The notes under the pieces are model-generated. The model made no database searches, was not told the DNA's origin, and saw only the letters and a program-made list of their open reading frames with translations. From Methylotenera mobilis 13 (lineage in GTDB: Bacteria; Pseudomonadota; Gammaproteobacteria; Burkholderiales; Methylophilaceae), in NCBI RefSeq assembly GCF_000384255.1, contig NZ_KB913035.1:657362-721361 (forward strand): a stretch of 64,000 nucleotides of DNA, written 5' to 3'. Both the position numbers and the translations under genes were made by a program. Positions 28,186 to 38,275 of the stretch are shown piece by piece; positions within the stretch are counted from its first letter, which is position 1, and each line of letters begins with the position of its first letter.

Positions 28186-28890
28186 TTAAGCGGTGACAAC
28201 ACCAAAAAGTTTGCCAACCCCAGCAGTCGCAGCCATGGCGATTACGCCCCAGAATGCTACACGAGCAATGCCAACCGTTATATTTGCTCCACCAGCTTTT
28301 GCTGCAAGCCCGCCAAGTGCGGCTAAAAAGACGAGTGATGTGGCACCCACGTAATTGGCAATATTAGACTCTGGTGCAAAGTAGGTGACTAATAGCGGCA
28401 ATACAGCACCAACCGCAAAGGTGGCGGCAGAGGCAACAGCAGCCTGCATTGGTTTGGCATTCATGGTGTCTGTAATGCCAAGCTCATCTCTTGCATGGGC
28501 GCCAAGTGCGTCGTGTGCGGTAAGTTGAACGGCTACTTCATGCGCTAACTCTGCAGATAAGCCACGCTGCATATAAATACCCGTTAACTCTTTCAGTTCG
28601 CTTTCGTGGTCATTTGCTAGCTCCAAGCGTTCGCGTGCAAGGTCTGCAGCTTCGGTGTCTGATTGTGAGCTGACAGAAACGTATTCACCAGCGGCCATCG
28701 ACATTGAGCCAGAGACTAGGCAAGCAACGCCAGTCATCAATATGCTGTCATTAGAGGCACCAGCTGCGGCAACGCCGATGATTAAGCTGGCTGTTGAGAT
28801 AATCCCATCATTGGCACCTAGCACTGCTGCGCGTAGCCAGCCAATACGGTGAGAGCGGTGAAATTCAGAGTGTCGCATGAGAATCTGCAT
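28186..28890 (-). CDS. VIT1/CCC1 family transporter
   Basis: A 234-aa membrane protein. The N-terminus has HRSHRIGWLRAAVLGANDGI followed by STASLIIGVAAAG, the CCC1/VIT1 signature with conserved Gly and Asp in the first helix. A cytoplasmic Glu-rich segment (about 75-120, with ARERLELANDHESELKEL) separates it from three C-terminal hydrophobic helices; in the family this region binds the metal. Eukaryotic relatives move Fe2+ or Mn2+ into vacuoles. The bacterial role is probably metal efflux. Lies between ppa and hppA. Confidence 0.85.
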   Translation of the reverse strand: MQILMRHSEFHRSHRIGWLRAAVLGANDGIISTASLIIGVAAAGASNDSILMTGVACLVSGSMSMAAGEYVSVSSQSDTEAADLARERLELANDHESELKELTGIYMQRGLSAELAHEVAVQLTAHDALGAHARDELGITDTMNAKPMQAAVASAATFAVGAVLPLLVTYFAPESNIANYVGATSLVFLAALGGLAAKAGGANITVGIARVAFWGVIAMAATAGVGKLFGVVTA

Positions 28891-29005
28891 GTAAAGTCGA
28901 GTTAAATATAATGTTACTGTATTACAAGGCTTATTGCGTGATTTAAATACGTGCTTTCAACTGGTGCTTAGAATCATGAGCAGAAAGATGAAGATTTTCT
29001 ATGCA

Positions 29006-29029
29006 AAAAGGCGACCTAAGTCGCCTTTT
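29006..29029 (-). terminator. terminator downstream of hppA
   Basis: AAAAGGCGAC, loop CTAA, GTCGCCTTTT: perfect 10-bp stem. On the minus strand it follows the hppA stop by about 58 bp. Confidence 0.85.
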
Positions 29030-29086
29030 ATTGTTAAGTACTTATCGTGATGGTGCTTGCAGTAGTGGTACTGACAGTACCTGTAA

Positions 29087-31114
29087 TTACAATAGTGGTA
29101 CGATCAGTAAAGCCACAATATTAATAATCTTGATCAGTGGGTTTACCGCAGGACCTGCAGTATCTTTGTATGGGTCGCCAACGGTATCGCCAGTTACTGC
29201 GGCTTTGTGAGCATCAGATCCTTTGCCACCGTGATTGCCATCTTCAATATATTTCTTAGCATTGTCCCAAGCGCCGCCGCCAGTACACATGGAGATTGCC
29301 ACAAACAACCCTGTGACAATCGTTCCCATCAGCAAGCCTCCAAGTGCGACAGGGCCTAGTAGTAAGCCAACGGCAACAGGTGCTACTACAGGTAAGAGAG
29401 ATGGAATCATCATTTCTTTAATCGCAGCAGTCGTGAGCATATCAACCGCTTTGCCATATTCTGGTTTTGCTGTCCCCTCCATAATGCCTTTAATATCACG
29501 GAACTGGCGGCGTACTTCTTCAACCACCGCGCCTGCCGCACGACCAACTGCTTCCATCGCCATTGCAGCGAATAAAAATGGAATTAGGCCGCCAATAAAT
29601 AAGCCAATAATTACCATTGGGTCACTTAAGTCGAACTTAACATCAATACCAGCGCCTTCAAGTTTGTGCGTGTAGTCTGCAAATAACACTAAAGCAGCTA
29701 AACCTGCTGAGCCAATCGCATATCCTTTGGTGACTGCTTTCGTTGTATTGCCAACGGCATCCAATGGATCTGTAACCTCTCGCACACTACTTGGTAACTC
29801 TGCCATTTCAGCAATGCCGCCTGCATTATCAGTAATCGGGCCGTAGGCATCTAACGCTACGACGATACCTGCCATACTCAACATCGATGTTGCTGCAATG
29901 GCAATGCCGTACAAACCGCCTAAATGATAGGCAGACCAAATGGCAATACAGACTGATAACACTGGCCAAGCGGTAGATTTCATTGAAATACCGATACCAG
30001 CAATGATGTTGGTCGCGTGTCCAGTGGTTGAAGCCTGTGCCACGTGCCTTACAGGTGCGTAATCTGTACCTGTGTAGTACTCTGTAATCCAAACCAATGC
30101 GGCAGTTAACACTAAGCCTACTGCGCATGCGCCAAATAGCTGGTTGGCAGAAATAACCAAGTCACCAGCAGTCAACCCGTTAGGGAACATTTTGGTTGTA
30201 ACAAAGTTAAATGCACCTAATGATAATAAACCAGCAACCGCAAGCCCTTTGTATAAGGCAGGCATCACGTTTTTCATGCCTGGAGATGCTTTCACAAAGA
30301 AGCAGCCAATGATAGAAGCAACAATAGAAACCGCGCCTAACATGAGTGGGTAAAGCACACCGTTTGCACCATCGGTTGTAATCAATAAGCTACCTAATAC
30401 CATCGTCGCAATAATCGTCACTGCGTAGGTTTCAAATAAGTCTGCTGCCATGCCAGCACAGTCACCTACGTTATCGCCTACATTATCTGCAATCACGGCG
30501 GGGTTGCGTGGGTCATCTTCTGGGATGCCCGCCTCAACTTTACCTACTAGGTCAGCGCCTACATCGGCCCCCTTGGTAAAAATACCACCACCTAAACGTG
30601 CAAATATAGAAATAAGAGATGAGCCAAATGCAAGCCCAATTAACGGATCTAAGTCTGTTGCAGCTTCACCACCCAAATAGGCATAAAAGCCTGTCACACC
30701 TAACAAGCCTAGGCCTACCACTAGCATGCCTGTAATCGCACCACCTTTAAATGCCACATCAAGTGCCGGAGCGATGCCTTTGGTCGCGGCTTGGGCAGTA
30801 CGCACATTCGCCTTCACCGAAACGTTCATGCCAATAAAGCCGCATGCGCCCGATAGCACGGCACCTAAAACGAAGCCAATTGCCGTAGGAGTGTTTAGGA
30901 AAATGCCAATTAAAATAGCTAGGATAACGCCAACGATGGTGATAGTTTTGTATTGACGGGCTAAATATGCGGCAGCCCCTTGTTGAATCGCACTGGCAAT
31001 CTCTTGCATGCGTGCATTGCCTGCTGGTAAACCTGAAATCCACTTACTCATTACTGCACCATACAGTACCGCCAATATCGCGGCGCCTATGGCAATCATT
31101 AGTTCGACTGACAT
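29087..31114 (-). CDS. hppA: proton-translocating membrane pyrophosphatase, K+-independent type
   Basis: A 675-aa polytopic inner-membrane pump (about 16 hydrophobic segments) that couples PPi hydrolysis to H+ export. The catalytic loop is [11 protein letters not shown] at residues 184-194, followed by [19 protein letters not shown]. At 455-464 the sequence is [10 protein letters not shown]. The Lys after GNTT, with Thr three residues on, marks the K+-independent H+-PPases; K+-dependent ones have Ala there. The gene is monocistronic with its own terminator. The 227-bp upstream region carries a TGAGGTT/AACCTCA inverted repeat (31212-31261). Confidence 0.97.
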   Translation of the reverse strand: MSVELMIAIGAAILAVLYGAVMSKWISGLPAGNARMQEIASAIQQGAAAYLARQYKTITIVGVILAILIGIFLNTPTAIGFVLGAVLSGACGFIGMNVSVKANVRTAQAATKGIAPALDVAFKGGAITGMLVVGLGLLGVTGFYAYLGGEAATDLDPLIGLAFGSSLISIFARLGGGIFTKGADVGADLVGKVEAGIPEDDPRNPAVIADNVGDNVGDCAGMAADLFETYAVTIIATMVLGSLLITTDGANGVLYPLMLGAVSIVASIIGCFFVKASPGMKNVMPALYKGLAVAGLLSLGAFNFVTTKMFPNGLTAGDLVISANQLFGACAVGLVLTAALVWITEYYTGTDYAPVRHVAQASTTGHATNIIAGIGISMKSTAWPVLSVCIAIWSAYHLGGLYGIAIAATSMLSMAGIVVALDAYGPITDNAGGIAEMAELPSSVREVTDPLDAVGNTTKAVTKGYAIGSAGLAALVLFADYTHKLEGAGIDVKFDLSDPMVIIGLFIGGLIPFLFAAMAMEAVGRAAGAVVEEVRRQFRDIKGIMEGTAKPEYGKAVDMLTTAAIKEMMIPSLLPVVAPVAVGLLLGPVALGGLLMGTIVTGLFVAISMCTGGGAWDNAKKYIEDGNHGGKGSDAHKAAVTGDTVGDPYKDTAGPAVNPLIKIINIVALLIVPLL

Positions 31115-31341
31115 GACTTCTCCCTATCTAAATTTTTATTAAAACTACAAAATAAAACTAGTGTGAAAACGAAACCAAGTGCTAAACATCTGTTGCAGGT
31201 AAAGCTTAAGTTGAGGTTTAATACTCCTTGAAATTTGTAAATGAATTGTAACTTAACCTCATTATTGCACTATTAGGCTAGGCGAACAATAGAGTTGCAA
31301 GATAACTATTGATGAACCAGTTCTATCTTGATGCAGACAAG

Positions 31342-31761
31342 CTATTTGCTTGCGTTTTTGAGTAGTTTGGTAAGTGACTCACCTAGCGATGTACCAGATA
31401 GTTTGACCTCTAGTTTTTGTAGCTGATGAATGGCCTCGGTGCTCAACGATTTTGTGAACTTAGGCACAGGAAGAGGGCTAGATTTTGCTTGCACTTTTAC
31501 CCGAATTGCAGTAACTTCGTACCCTTGCTTTTCTAGCTTAATCAACAAGCTAGGGATTAAAAGTTTAATTTTTGCAGCAACCGCGTTGTTGTTTGCATAT
31601 ACGGTGAATTGATTGTTCTTGATGCTGCTGATGTGGCTAAATTGGGCCATGTTGTCAGGTGCGATTTCCACCCAAAGTTTTTGGGCCGCCTGTGACTCTA
31701 GGGTTCGTTTATTGAGCTCAATTAACTCTGGCTGCTTGAGTAATGTATTAAATCTTTGCAT
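31342..31761 (-). CDS. dciA: DciA/DUF721 family protein, replicative helicase loader candidate
   Basis: A 139-aa protein of the DUF721 type. The N-terminal half contains LWVEIAPDNMAQFSHISSIKNN, then LTVYANNNAVAAKIKLLIPSLL-like spacing typical of the KH-like DciA domain, and EVTAIRVKVQAKSSP. DciA loads or recruits DnaB helicase in bacteria lacking DnaC/DnaI. The gene is divergent from the M23 peptidase gene and near secA, a neighbourhood conserved in betaproteobacteria. The C-terminus is a short helical tail. Confidence 0.75.
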   Translation of the reverse strand: MQRFNTLLKQPELIELNKRTLESQAAQKLWVEIAPDNMAQFSHISSIKNNQFTVYANNNAVAAKIKLLIPSLLIKLEKQGYEVTAIRVKVQAKSSPLPVPKFTKSLSTEAIHQLQKLEVKLSGTSLGESLTKLLKNASK

Positions 31762-31799
31762 AGTGCGATTGTAAGGTGCTGGCAGGGATTAGGGGTAGT

Positions 31800-32768
31800 A
31801 TGAATATCATTTTGGTCTCAAATAATATGGCAAAAGCCAGAACGCTCTCAATACTGCAAGTCAGTATGATTGTGTTTGCACTGGTGATGTTGCCAGTACT
31901 CACTGTGCTTATGTTCATTGTGCCACAGGAGCCAACTGCACAACAGGGTGTTAAGTCATTGATCCCACATCATTTGCGATTTTCTTTTAATAACCCACAA
32001 AAGCATCTTGATGCCTACGCTGTGCAATTAGGCGAAATGCAAGCACGCATGATGCGTTTAGATGCCCAAAGTGAGCGATTGGCAAAACTGGCGGGTGACA
32101 AAAAGAACATCCGTAATAACAAGGTGGAGCCGTCTTTAACGCCTAAGCCAAATTACACGCCAACTTCAAGCCTTGGGCCGGCTCTCGCCACCCCTGTCCT
32201 TAATACAGTAACAGGTGCAAATCAGGGTGGACCATTGGTGCAAAGTGCACCACTGACAGAGGTTGAGCTACAAAATCAGATTGCTGATTTAATGGCGCAG
32301 ATAGAGTTTAAAACAGAGTATTTAAGTGAAATAGAAGCGAAACTTCTGCAGCAAAGTGTGTTGAAAAATACCTTGCCTAATAGCAGTCCGGTTGATGCAG
32401 CATTTAATTCCTCTAGTTTTGGCTGGCGCCTCGATCCGTTTAATGGACATCGCGCGTTTCATGAAGGGTTAGACTTCACAGCCTCTACAGGAACTGCGAT
32501 TTACGCGGCAGCAGGTGGAATTGTATCAACATCAGAGCAAACGCCTGATTATGGTAAAATCGTCAAAATCGATCATGGTTCTGGCTTGGAAACGCGTTAT
32601 GCACATGCCTCAACATTGTTAGTTAAAGTCGGGCAACGCGTGGCAAAAGGGCAAAAAATTGCAGAAGTTGGCAGTACCGGCAGATCAACAGGCCCACATT
32701 TACATTATGAAATCAGATTAAACGGTAATCCTCTGGACCCAAGAAAATATCTCAGTGCATCGCGCTAA
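31800..32768 (+). CDS. M23 family metallopeptidase (LytM domain), membrane-anchored
   Basis: A 322-aa protein with one N-terminal membrane segment (SILQVSMIVFALVMLPVLT) and a periplasmic part. A coiled-coil-like region with LNQIADLMAQIEFKTEY-type heptads precedes the C-terminal LytM domain. The Zn ligands are present: HEGLDF (His and Asp) and HLHYE (second His of the HxH), so it should be an active endopeptidase rather than a degenerate activator. I chose the ATG at 31800 because AGGGG lies just ahead; a GTG at 31776 is also in frame. Confidence 0.9.
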   Translation: MNIILVSNNMAKARTLSILQVSMIVFALVMLPVLTVLMFIVPQEPTAQQGVKSLIPHHLRFSFNNPQKHLDAYAVQLGEMQARMMRLDAQSERLAKLAGDKKNIRNNKVEPSLTPKPNYTPTSSLGPALATPVLNTVTGANQGGPLVQSAPLTEVELQNQIADLMAQIEFKTEYLSEIEAKLLQQSVLKNTLPNSSPVDAAFNSSSFGWRLDPFNGHRAFHEGLDFTASTGTAIYAAAGGIVSTSEQTPDYGKIVKIDHGSGLETRYAHASTLLVKVGQRVAKGQKIAEVGSTGRSTGPHLHYEIRLNGNPLDPRKYLSASR

Positions 32769-32918
32769 TGATGAGCCCTTGAAATAATAAAAATAAACCC
32801 CATTAAATTCCTTATGATTTATTACCTCACAGCCATTTCAAGTTTACAATCACACTCTTAATTTCAATTATTACTCAATTTAAAGTTGTTTATCCTCTAG
32901 CGGAAAGTCTTTCATTTC

Positions 32919-35642
32919 ATGATATCTACGTTGTTCAAAAAATTATTCGGTAGCCGTAACGATAGGCTAGTTAAGCAATATGCACAGAAAGTAGAGCAAA
33001 TTAATGCATTAGAGCCTGCGATGCAGGCCTTAAGTGATGATGAGCTACGCGCGAAAACAGAAGAATTTAAGCAACGTTATACCAATGGTGAGTCTTTAGA
33101 GAAGCTTCTTCCTGAAGCATTTGCTGTGGTTCGTGAAGGTGGGCGCCGTGCCTTGGGTATGCGTCATTTTGATGTGCAGCTTATCGGCGGTATGGTGTTG
33201 AATGCTGGCAAAATTTCCGAGATGCGTACTGGTGAGGGTAAAACATTGGTAGCAACCTTACCTACCTACCTGAACGCCATCACAGGTAAAGGCGTACATG
33301 TCATTACTGTGAATGATTACCTTGCAAAACGCGATGCGGAGTGGATGGGTAAGCTATATAACTTTTTAGGCTTATCAATCGGTATTAATTTATCGCAAAT
33401 GCCGCATGACGCAAAGCGTGATGCATACGCCGCAGATATTACTTACGGTACTAATAATGAATTCGGTTTTGACTATCTACGCGATAATATGGTGTATAGC
33501 CGTGATGAGCGTGTGCAACGTGGTTTAAATTACGCCTTAATTGATGAAGTCGATTCGATTTTAATCGATGAAGCGCGTACGCCATTGATTATTTCAGGCC
33601 AAGCGGATGACAGTGTTGCTTTGTATAAGCAAATCAACGACGTAGCTGCTAAGCTGATTCCACAAAAAGAAGAAGAGGGCGAAGGCGACTTCTGGGTAGA
33701 TGAAAAAGCGCAGAATGTGGTGATGTCTGAACAGGGCCATGAACACGCTGAGGCAATCTTGGCGGACGCAGGCTTATTGGCGGAAGGCTCAAGTCTGTAC
33801 GAGGCTTCTAACATCACCTTAGTGCATCATTTATACGCTTCTCTACGTGCACGTAACCTTTATCATCGTGATCAGCACTATGTGGTGCGCGATGGCGAAA
33901 TTGTGATTGTGGATGAGTTTACTGGCCGTATGATGTCTGGTCGTCGTTGGTCTGATGGTTTGCATCAAGCCGTAGAAGCTAAAGAAGGTGTTGAGATTCA
34001 AAAAGAGAATCAAACTTTAGCTTCGATTACATTCCAAAACTATTTCCGTATGTATAACAAACTGTCTGGGATGACAGGTACTGCGGATACTGAAGCTTAT
34101 GAGTTTAACCAAATTTACGGTTTAGAAACTGTTGTGATTCCAACGCACCGTCCGATGCAACGTAAAGATGCAATGGACAAAGTGTATAGAACATCTCGTG
34201 AAAAATACGAGGCGGTGATTTTAGATATTAAAGATTGCCAAAGTCGCGGGCAACCTGTGTTGGTCGGTACGACGTCAATTGAGAACTCAGAGTTGATTTC
34301 TCAATTATTAACTGAGGCAAAGCTAGAGCATCAAGTGTTGAACGCCAAGCAACATGAGCGTGAAGCACATATTATTGTGCAAGCAGGTCGTCCAGGTGTG
34401 ATTACCATTGCAACTAATATGGCCGGTCGTGGTACTGACATTGTCTTGGGTGGTAACCCTGAGCCTGAAATTTCAGCAATCCATGCTGATGAAACATTAA
34501 CCGATGAACAAAAAGTGAACAAAGTGGCTGAAATTAAAGCCGCTTGGCAAGTAGTGCATGATGCCGTATTAGCTGCTGGTGGTTTACATATTGTGGGGAC
34601 AGAGCGTCATGAATCTCGCCGTGTAGATAATCAGTTACGCGGTCGTTCAGGTCGCCAAGGTGATGCAGGCTCTAGCCGCTTCTACTTATCGTTAGAAGAT
34701 CAGTTATTGAGAATTTTCGCTTCAGATCGCGTTTCAGCGATTATGGGCAAACTAAATATGCCAGATGGCGAGGCGATTGAACATCCGTGGGTAACGCGCG
34801 CGATTGAAAACGCACAACGTAAAGTTGAAGGCCGTAACTTTGATATTCGTAAACAATTGCTGGAGTTTGATGACGTATCTAACGACCAGCGTAAAGTGAT
34901 TTATGAGCAACGTAACGAGTTGCTTGAAGCCGTGGATGTGGGCGATACGATTAAAGCGATGCGCGAAGATGTGATCGCTGCAATGATTGCGACACATATT
35001 CCACCAGATAGCGTTGAAGAATTATGGGATGTGCCAGCGCTAGAGCGTGAGTTAAAATCAGAGCTTGGTTTAGAGATTGCCTTGCAAAAAATGCTGGAAG
35101 AAAACCCAGACTTACACGAAGAAACATTACGTGAGCGTATATTTGCAGCGGCTAATGCGGCATATCAAGCAAAAGAGGATTTGGCTAGCCCAGACATACT
35201 GCGTCAGTTTGAGCGTTCAGTGATGCTACAAAGCTTGGATAATCACTGGCGTGAGCATTTAGCTGCGTTAGATCATCTGCGCCAAGGAATTCATTTGCGT
35301 TCTTACGCGCAAAAGAACCCTAAGCAAGAATACAAACGCGAGGCATTTGAGCTATTTGAGGGCTTATTAAACACCATTAAATCAGAAGTGACCAAAGTGA
35401 CAATGTTAGTACAGGTGAAAACTGAGGCTGATGTAGAAGCGGTAGAAAAACCAGTCGAAGTTGAGAATGTGCAATATCAGCATGCGGATTATGATGAGGC
35501 GTTAGCAGCAGACGGACCTGCGGATGTTGCTGAGACATCACAACAGCCTAATGTGCGTGATGGCGTTAAAGTGGGTCGTAATGACCCATGTCCATGCGGA
35601 TCAGGCAAAAAATATAAACAGTGCCACGGCGTATTAAGTTAA
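32919..35642 (+). CDS. secA: preprotein translocase ATPase SecA
   Basis: A 907-aa motor that drives unfolded preproteins through SecYEG. Walker A is [11 protein letters not shown] at about 103-113; [13 protein letters not shown] is the Walker B/DEAD region; the preprotein cross-linking domain and [19 protein letters not shown] and [10 protein letters not shown] of the second motor domain follow. The C-terminus keeps the zinc-binding tail [18 protein letters not shown], needed for SecB and lipid contact. No SecM-like leader is seen in the 150-bp upstream gap. Size matches E. coli SecA (901 aa). Confidence 0.98.
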   Translation: MISTLFKKLFGSRNDRLVKQYAQKVEQINALEPAMQALSDDELRAKTEEFKQRYTNGESLEKLLPEAFAVVREGGRRALGMRHFDVQLIGGMVLNAGKISEMRTGEGKTLVATLPTYLNAITGKGVHVITVNDYLAKRDAEWMGKLYNFLGLSIGINLSQMPHDAKRDAYAADITYGTNNEFGFDYLRDNMVYSRDERVQRGLNYALIDEVDSILIDEARTPLIISGQADDSVALYKQINDVAAKLIPQKEEEGEGDFWVDEKAQNVVMSEQGHEHAEAILADAGLLAEGSSLYEASNITLVHHLYASLRARNLYHRDQHYVVRDGEIVIVDEFTGRMMSGRRWSDGLHQAVEAKEGVEIQKENQTLASITFQNYFRMYNKLSGMTGTADTEAYEFNQIYGLETVVIPTHRPMQRKDAMDKVYRTSREKYEAVILDIKDCQSRGQPVLVGTTSIENSELISQLLTEAKLEHQVLNAKQHEREAHIIVQAGRPGVITIATNMAGRGTDIVLGGNPEPEISAIHADETLTDEQKVNKVAEIKAAWQVVHDAVLAAGGLHIVGTERHESRRVDNQLRGRSGRQGDAGSSRFYLSLEDQLLRIFASDRVSAIMGKLNMPDGEAIEHPWVTRAIENAQRKVEGRNFDIRKQLLEFDDVSNDQRKVIYEQRNELLEAVDVGDTIKAMREDVIAAMIATHIPPDSVEELWDVPALERELKSELGLEIALQKMLEENPDLHEETLRERIFAAANAAYQAKEDLASPDILRQFERSVMLQSLDNHWREHLAALDHLRQGIHLRSYAQKNPKQEYKREAFELFEGLLNTIKSEVTKVTMLVQVKTEADVEAVEKPVEVENVQYQHADYDEALAADGPADVAETSQQPNVRDGVKVGRNDPCPCGSGKKYKQCHGVLS

Positions 35643-35656
35643 GAATAGGGTTAGAC

Positions 35657-35854
35657 ATGTCAGAAAATACAGAAGAGATTCAATCCCCTTGTATTGGGGT
35701 TTGCAGCATTGATGATACGACAGGTTTTTGCCACGGTTGTTATCGCACGAAAGACGAAATTAAAGCTTGGTGGAACATGGCGCCAACCGAGCAAAAAACT
35801 TTACTCTCCGCGTTAGATGCACGACAAAGTGAGATGGTTAGTTTTGATGACTAA
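35657..35854 (+). CDS. DUF1289 family Cys-rich small protein
   Basis: A 65-aa protein with the DUF1289 pattern SPCIGVCSIDDTTGFCHGCY, four cysteines in C-x3-C and C-x2-C pairs that probably bind a metal, followed by RTKDEIKAWW. Function unknown; it is often annotated as Fe-S or Zn protein. The start at 35657 follows AGGG; the frame runs back into secA. It converges with hvfC, whose stop is only 17 bp away. Confidence 0.85.
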   Translation: MSENTEEIQSPCIGVCSIDDTTGFCHGCYRTKDEIKAWWNMAPTEQKTLLSALDARQSEMVSFDD

Positions 35855-35871
35855 ATAGCTATGCTCTTTAA

Positions 35872-36651
35872 CTAGAGCCTATGCTGATGTGCATTAGTAC
35901 CAAGGATAACCCCTTGACCTCTTAAGTCTTCTAAAATCCCCAATCCAAACTGCATGATTAACGCTGGTTGGGGATGCTTTAACTCTTCTGCCAGTAATTT
36001 AAGTGCTTGCTCTGCGGTCATGCTCTCTTGCTGACATAGTGTCAGCAATCTAAAGGTCATCGGGTTTAGTGCTATAAACTTAATATCGTCATCGATATTT
36101 CGATACACTAACAGCTGAGTAGGTTCTTTAGTATCAGGTTTGTGCTTTGGCGAAATCTTGTGTACCGCATAATCATATTCCAGCAATAGCATGGCATTGG
36201 TAAATACAATCTTGTGCTTAGCTAGGTCACCATCTGCATCTATATTAAAAGCCTCGTCTGTGATGCTCGGTAAAGTACTGAGATACAGTTCTATCCATTC
36301 GTAATGGCATAGTGCTTCTAAGTAAACAGGTCGTTGTTGAGGTGAGGCTTGGTTAGTCTGCTGTAGAAAAGTGATAAACTCTTGCGGAATTTTACGAAAA
36401 AGCGGGCTGTCTGCAGCATAGTCTTTCAAAAAACTTTTCACTAGTTTTAACCAATTACGCTTACCAACCGTTTTTCGAGCAACAGGGAAGCATGCAGACA
36501 CAGACTCATATAAGTTGTTAAATACAATTTCATCGTACACCGCCATTCTCTCAGGCGCTACGCCAACAGGTATTGGTTGTTGGTGAGGGTCGCGTATCCG
36601 TGATGTAAACGTTTGCTGGTATTGTTGGAAGCTTAGTAGGTTATCAGACAT
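35872..36651 (-). CDS. hvfC: DUF2063 protein, HvfC/BufC-type partner of the RiPP maturation enzyme
   Basis: A 259-aa protein with the DUF2063 N-terminal domain: FQQYQQTFTSRIRDP, then RMAVYDEIVFNNLYESVSACFP and LVKSFLKDYAADSPLFRKIP. In characterised systems this protein binds the precursor leader and forms a complex with the DUF692 enzyme. The C-terminal half (about 160-259) is a winged-helix-like region with MTFRLLTLCQQE. It starts 13 bp after hvfB, is the last gene in the minus-strand train, and lacks a following DoxX-like gene that many relatives have. Confidence 0.85.
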   Translation of the reverse strand: MSDNLLSFQQYQQTFTSRIRDPHQQPIPVGVAPERMAVYDEIVFNNLYESVSACFPVARKTVGKRNWLKLVKSFLKDYAADSPLFRKIPQEFITFLQQTNQASPQQRPVYLEALCHYEWIELYLSTLPSITDEAFNIDADGDLAKHKIVFTNAMLLLEYDYAVHKISPKHKPDTKEPTQLLVYRNIDDDIKFIALNPMTFRLLTLCQQESMTAEQALKLLAEELKHPQPALIMQFGLGILEDLRGQGVILGTNAHQHRL

Positions 36652-36664
36652 TGCGAAGTTTCTT

Positions 36665-37585
36665 CTATGTCGTCAGTTCTTCTAACGACATAGTGCCAGC
36701 TCTGACTGTGCGTTGAATTGCCTGATCTTGTAGGTCTGCAATTTTGTTTACTTCCGCCATTAATACCTCTAATGCTGGAATGTTGCTATCACGTTCAAGT
36801 AATGTAGGGAACACGCCAAATAAATCATAGGCATCTTCAAGTAGCGCCCAAACGGGGTCGATGACATTTTCGCCATGCGTATCAATAAGTAAATCTGCTG
36901 ATTGTTGATAATGCCCTGCGATGTGGCTGTAAATAATCCGTTCATGTGGAATGCCACGCAGAAAAGCATGCGGATTAAAATTAAAATTCACGCTATTAAC
37001 GTAAATGTTGTTAATGTCTAAGTGTAAAAGACAATCTGCTTCACTGAGTACTGCGTTAAGAAAGTTAAGTTCACTCATTTCTGAGATGGGTGCTGCTGCA
37101 TAAAATGAGGCATTCTCTATACCAATACGACGGCCAAGGATGTCTTGCGTTTGACGGATGCGTTTTGCTACATAGTGCACAGCCTCTTCGGTAAATGGGA
37201 TCGGTAGCAGGTCATATAAATAACCTTGTTTACCTTGGAAGGCATCTGTGCAGTAACTTAAGTGTTCAGTGTAGGTATCGATGTTGTAGTGGTTTAAAAA
37301 CTGCTTAACCTGATTCAAAAAATCAATATTGAGTGGGCTGATGCCGCCTAGTGATAAGCAAAGGCCGTGGCAAACGATAGGGTAGCGTGCCGCAAACCAG
37401 TCCAACTGTTTTGTAGCTTTGCTGCCAGCTTCAATCCAGTTTTCTGGTGCTATTTCAACAAACTGAATGTTAGAGATTAATGGCTGGTTATACAGTGATT
37501 GAATCTGGGGTATTAGCTCTCGCTTTAACCCCAGTCCTGCGCCATGAATTTGAGATTGATTAATATTAACCAATGGATTCATCAT
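36665..37585 (-). CDS. hvfB: DUF692 multinuclear-iron RiPP-modifying enzyme (HvfB/BufB/MbnB-like)
   Basis: A 306-aa TIM-barrel protein of the DUF692 (MNIO) family. Likely iron ligands are visible in order: the His of IVCHGLCLSLGG, EHLSYC, IENASFY, LHLDINNIYVN, SHIAGH and DTHGENV, with LLERDSNIP near the end. Relatives use iron and O2 to convert Cys in a precursor peptide to oxazolone-thioamide or related groups that bind copper. I chose the ATG at 37585; the frame extends only to a TTG at 37591. It lies 23 bp downstream of hvfA, its probable substrate. Confidence 0.9.
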   Translation of the reverse strand: MMNPLVNINQSQIHGAGLGLKRELIPQIQSLYNQPLISNIQFVEIAPENWIEAGSKATKQLDWFAARYPIVCHGLCLSLGGISPLNIDFLNQVKQFLNHYNIDTYTEHLSYCTDAFQGKQGYLYDLLPIPFTEEAVHYVAKRIRQTQDILGRRIGIENASFYAAAPISEMSELNFLNAVLSEADCLLHLDINNIYVNSVNFNFNPHAFLRGIPHERIIYSHIAGHYQQSADLLIDTHGENVIDPVWALLEDAYDLFGVFPTLLERDSNIPALEVLMAEVNKIADLQDQAIQRTVRAGTMSLEELTT

Positions 37586-37608
37586 ACACAATCTCTAACG
37601 AGTATTGC

Positions 37609-37935
37609 TTATTTCTTCTCGCCACCACATGAGCCTTCTTTAGCTTTTTCACCACCGCAGGTGCCTTCTTTCATTTTCTCTGCACTGCCACATTTACCAG
37701 TACCGCATTTACCATCTTTCATTTTCATTTCTTTCGCTTTTTCAGCGGTACCACATTTGCCAGTGCCACATTTACCATCAGCAGCTTTTGCATCATGTGC
37801 GTCTGCTATTTGATAGCCTGTAGCAAGTGATTTTAATGCAAATGGGTTTTCAGCTGCATTCACTGTTGTTGCAGCAACTGAAAGCGCTAATGCACCACCA
37901 ATAGCTAGAGAAAGAGTTTTTTGTGTTTTGTTCAT
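37609..37935 (-). CDS. hvfA: Cys-rich secreted RiPP precursor, HvfA/bufferin type
   Basis: A 108-aa protein with a signal peptide (TLSLAIGGALALSVAATTVNA) and a low-complexity Lys/Gly/Cys tail. Two identical DGKCGTGKCG blocks (Cys 56, 61, 77, 82) are followed by EGTCGGEK and EGSCGGEK (Cys 93, 103), separated by Ala/Lys/Met-rich spacers. This matches HvfA-type precursors whose EGKCG motifs are modified by the DUF692 partner and bind Cu(I). AAAGGAA precedes three consecutive ATGs; the third (37935) has the best spacing. Secretion and sigma control suggest a periplasmic copper buffer; that is inference from relatives. Confidence 0.88.
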   Translation of the reverse strand: MNKTQKTLSLAIGGALALSVAATTVNAAENPFALKSLATGYQIADAHDAKAADGKCGTGKCGTAEKAKEMKMKDGKCGTGKCGSAEKMKEGTCGGEKAKEGSCGGEKK

Positions 37936-38007
37936 CATCATTTCCTTTAGATTAAATAGTAAATACTGTTTGTGTTTCAGCCAACTAATACTACGGAGAC
38001 TGTTGCG

Positions 38008-38265
38008 CTACTGAGAGTGTTGATTCGACTTTAGCTTTTCAACAATTCTCGTTTTTGCATCTAATGGTAGTTGAATAGCGCTATCGTTTTCTATGTTGGT
38101 TCTAATCTTACGCAAGCCAACAAGCAATACATTCAATTGTTTCCTGAATCGATTGCATGCACCGCACATCATAAGATGCAGTCTTAGTTGCATAAGTTCA
38201 TACCAAGACAAAGGATGGTCTAGAGACTGAGAGATAAGTTGGCTGGCTTGTTGACAGGTAAGCAT
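38008..38265 (-). CDS. soluble zinc-finger anti-sigma factor (zf-HC2 type)
   Basis: An 85-aa protein with the anti-sigma zinc motif HLMMCGACNRF (His-x3-Cys-x2-Cys) at about residues 30-40 and an upstream Cys4. The pattern LTCQQASQLISQSLDHPLSW is typical of short betaproteobacterial anti-sigma factors. No membrane segment, so the signal must act in the cytoplasm. It begins 10 bp after the sigma gene and lies upstream of hvfA, fitting control of the RiPP operon by the pair. Cu or thiol stress as signal is inference. Confidence 0.8.
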   Translation of the reverse strand: MLTCQQASQLISQSLDHPLSWYELMQLRLHLMMCGACNRFRKQLNVLLVGLRKIRTNIENDSAIQLPLDAKTRIVEKLKSNQHSQ

Positions 38266-38275
38266 ATGAATTACC

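Noticed and set aside
29001-29210. A 69-codon plus-strand frame starting in the hppA terminator
   Set aside because: It starts inside the terminator hairpin and overlaps the end of hppA; low-complexity Ser/Thr-rich translation with no family resemblance.
32769-32918. SecM-like leader peptide before secA
   Set aside because: No short frame with a signal peptide and arrest motif lies in this 150-bp gap.
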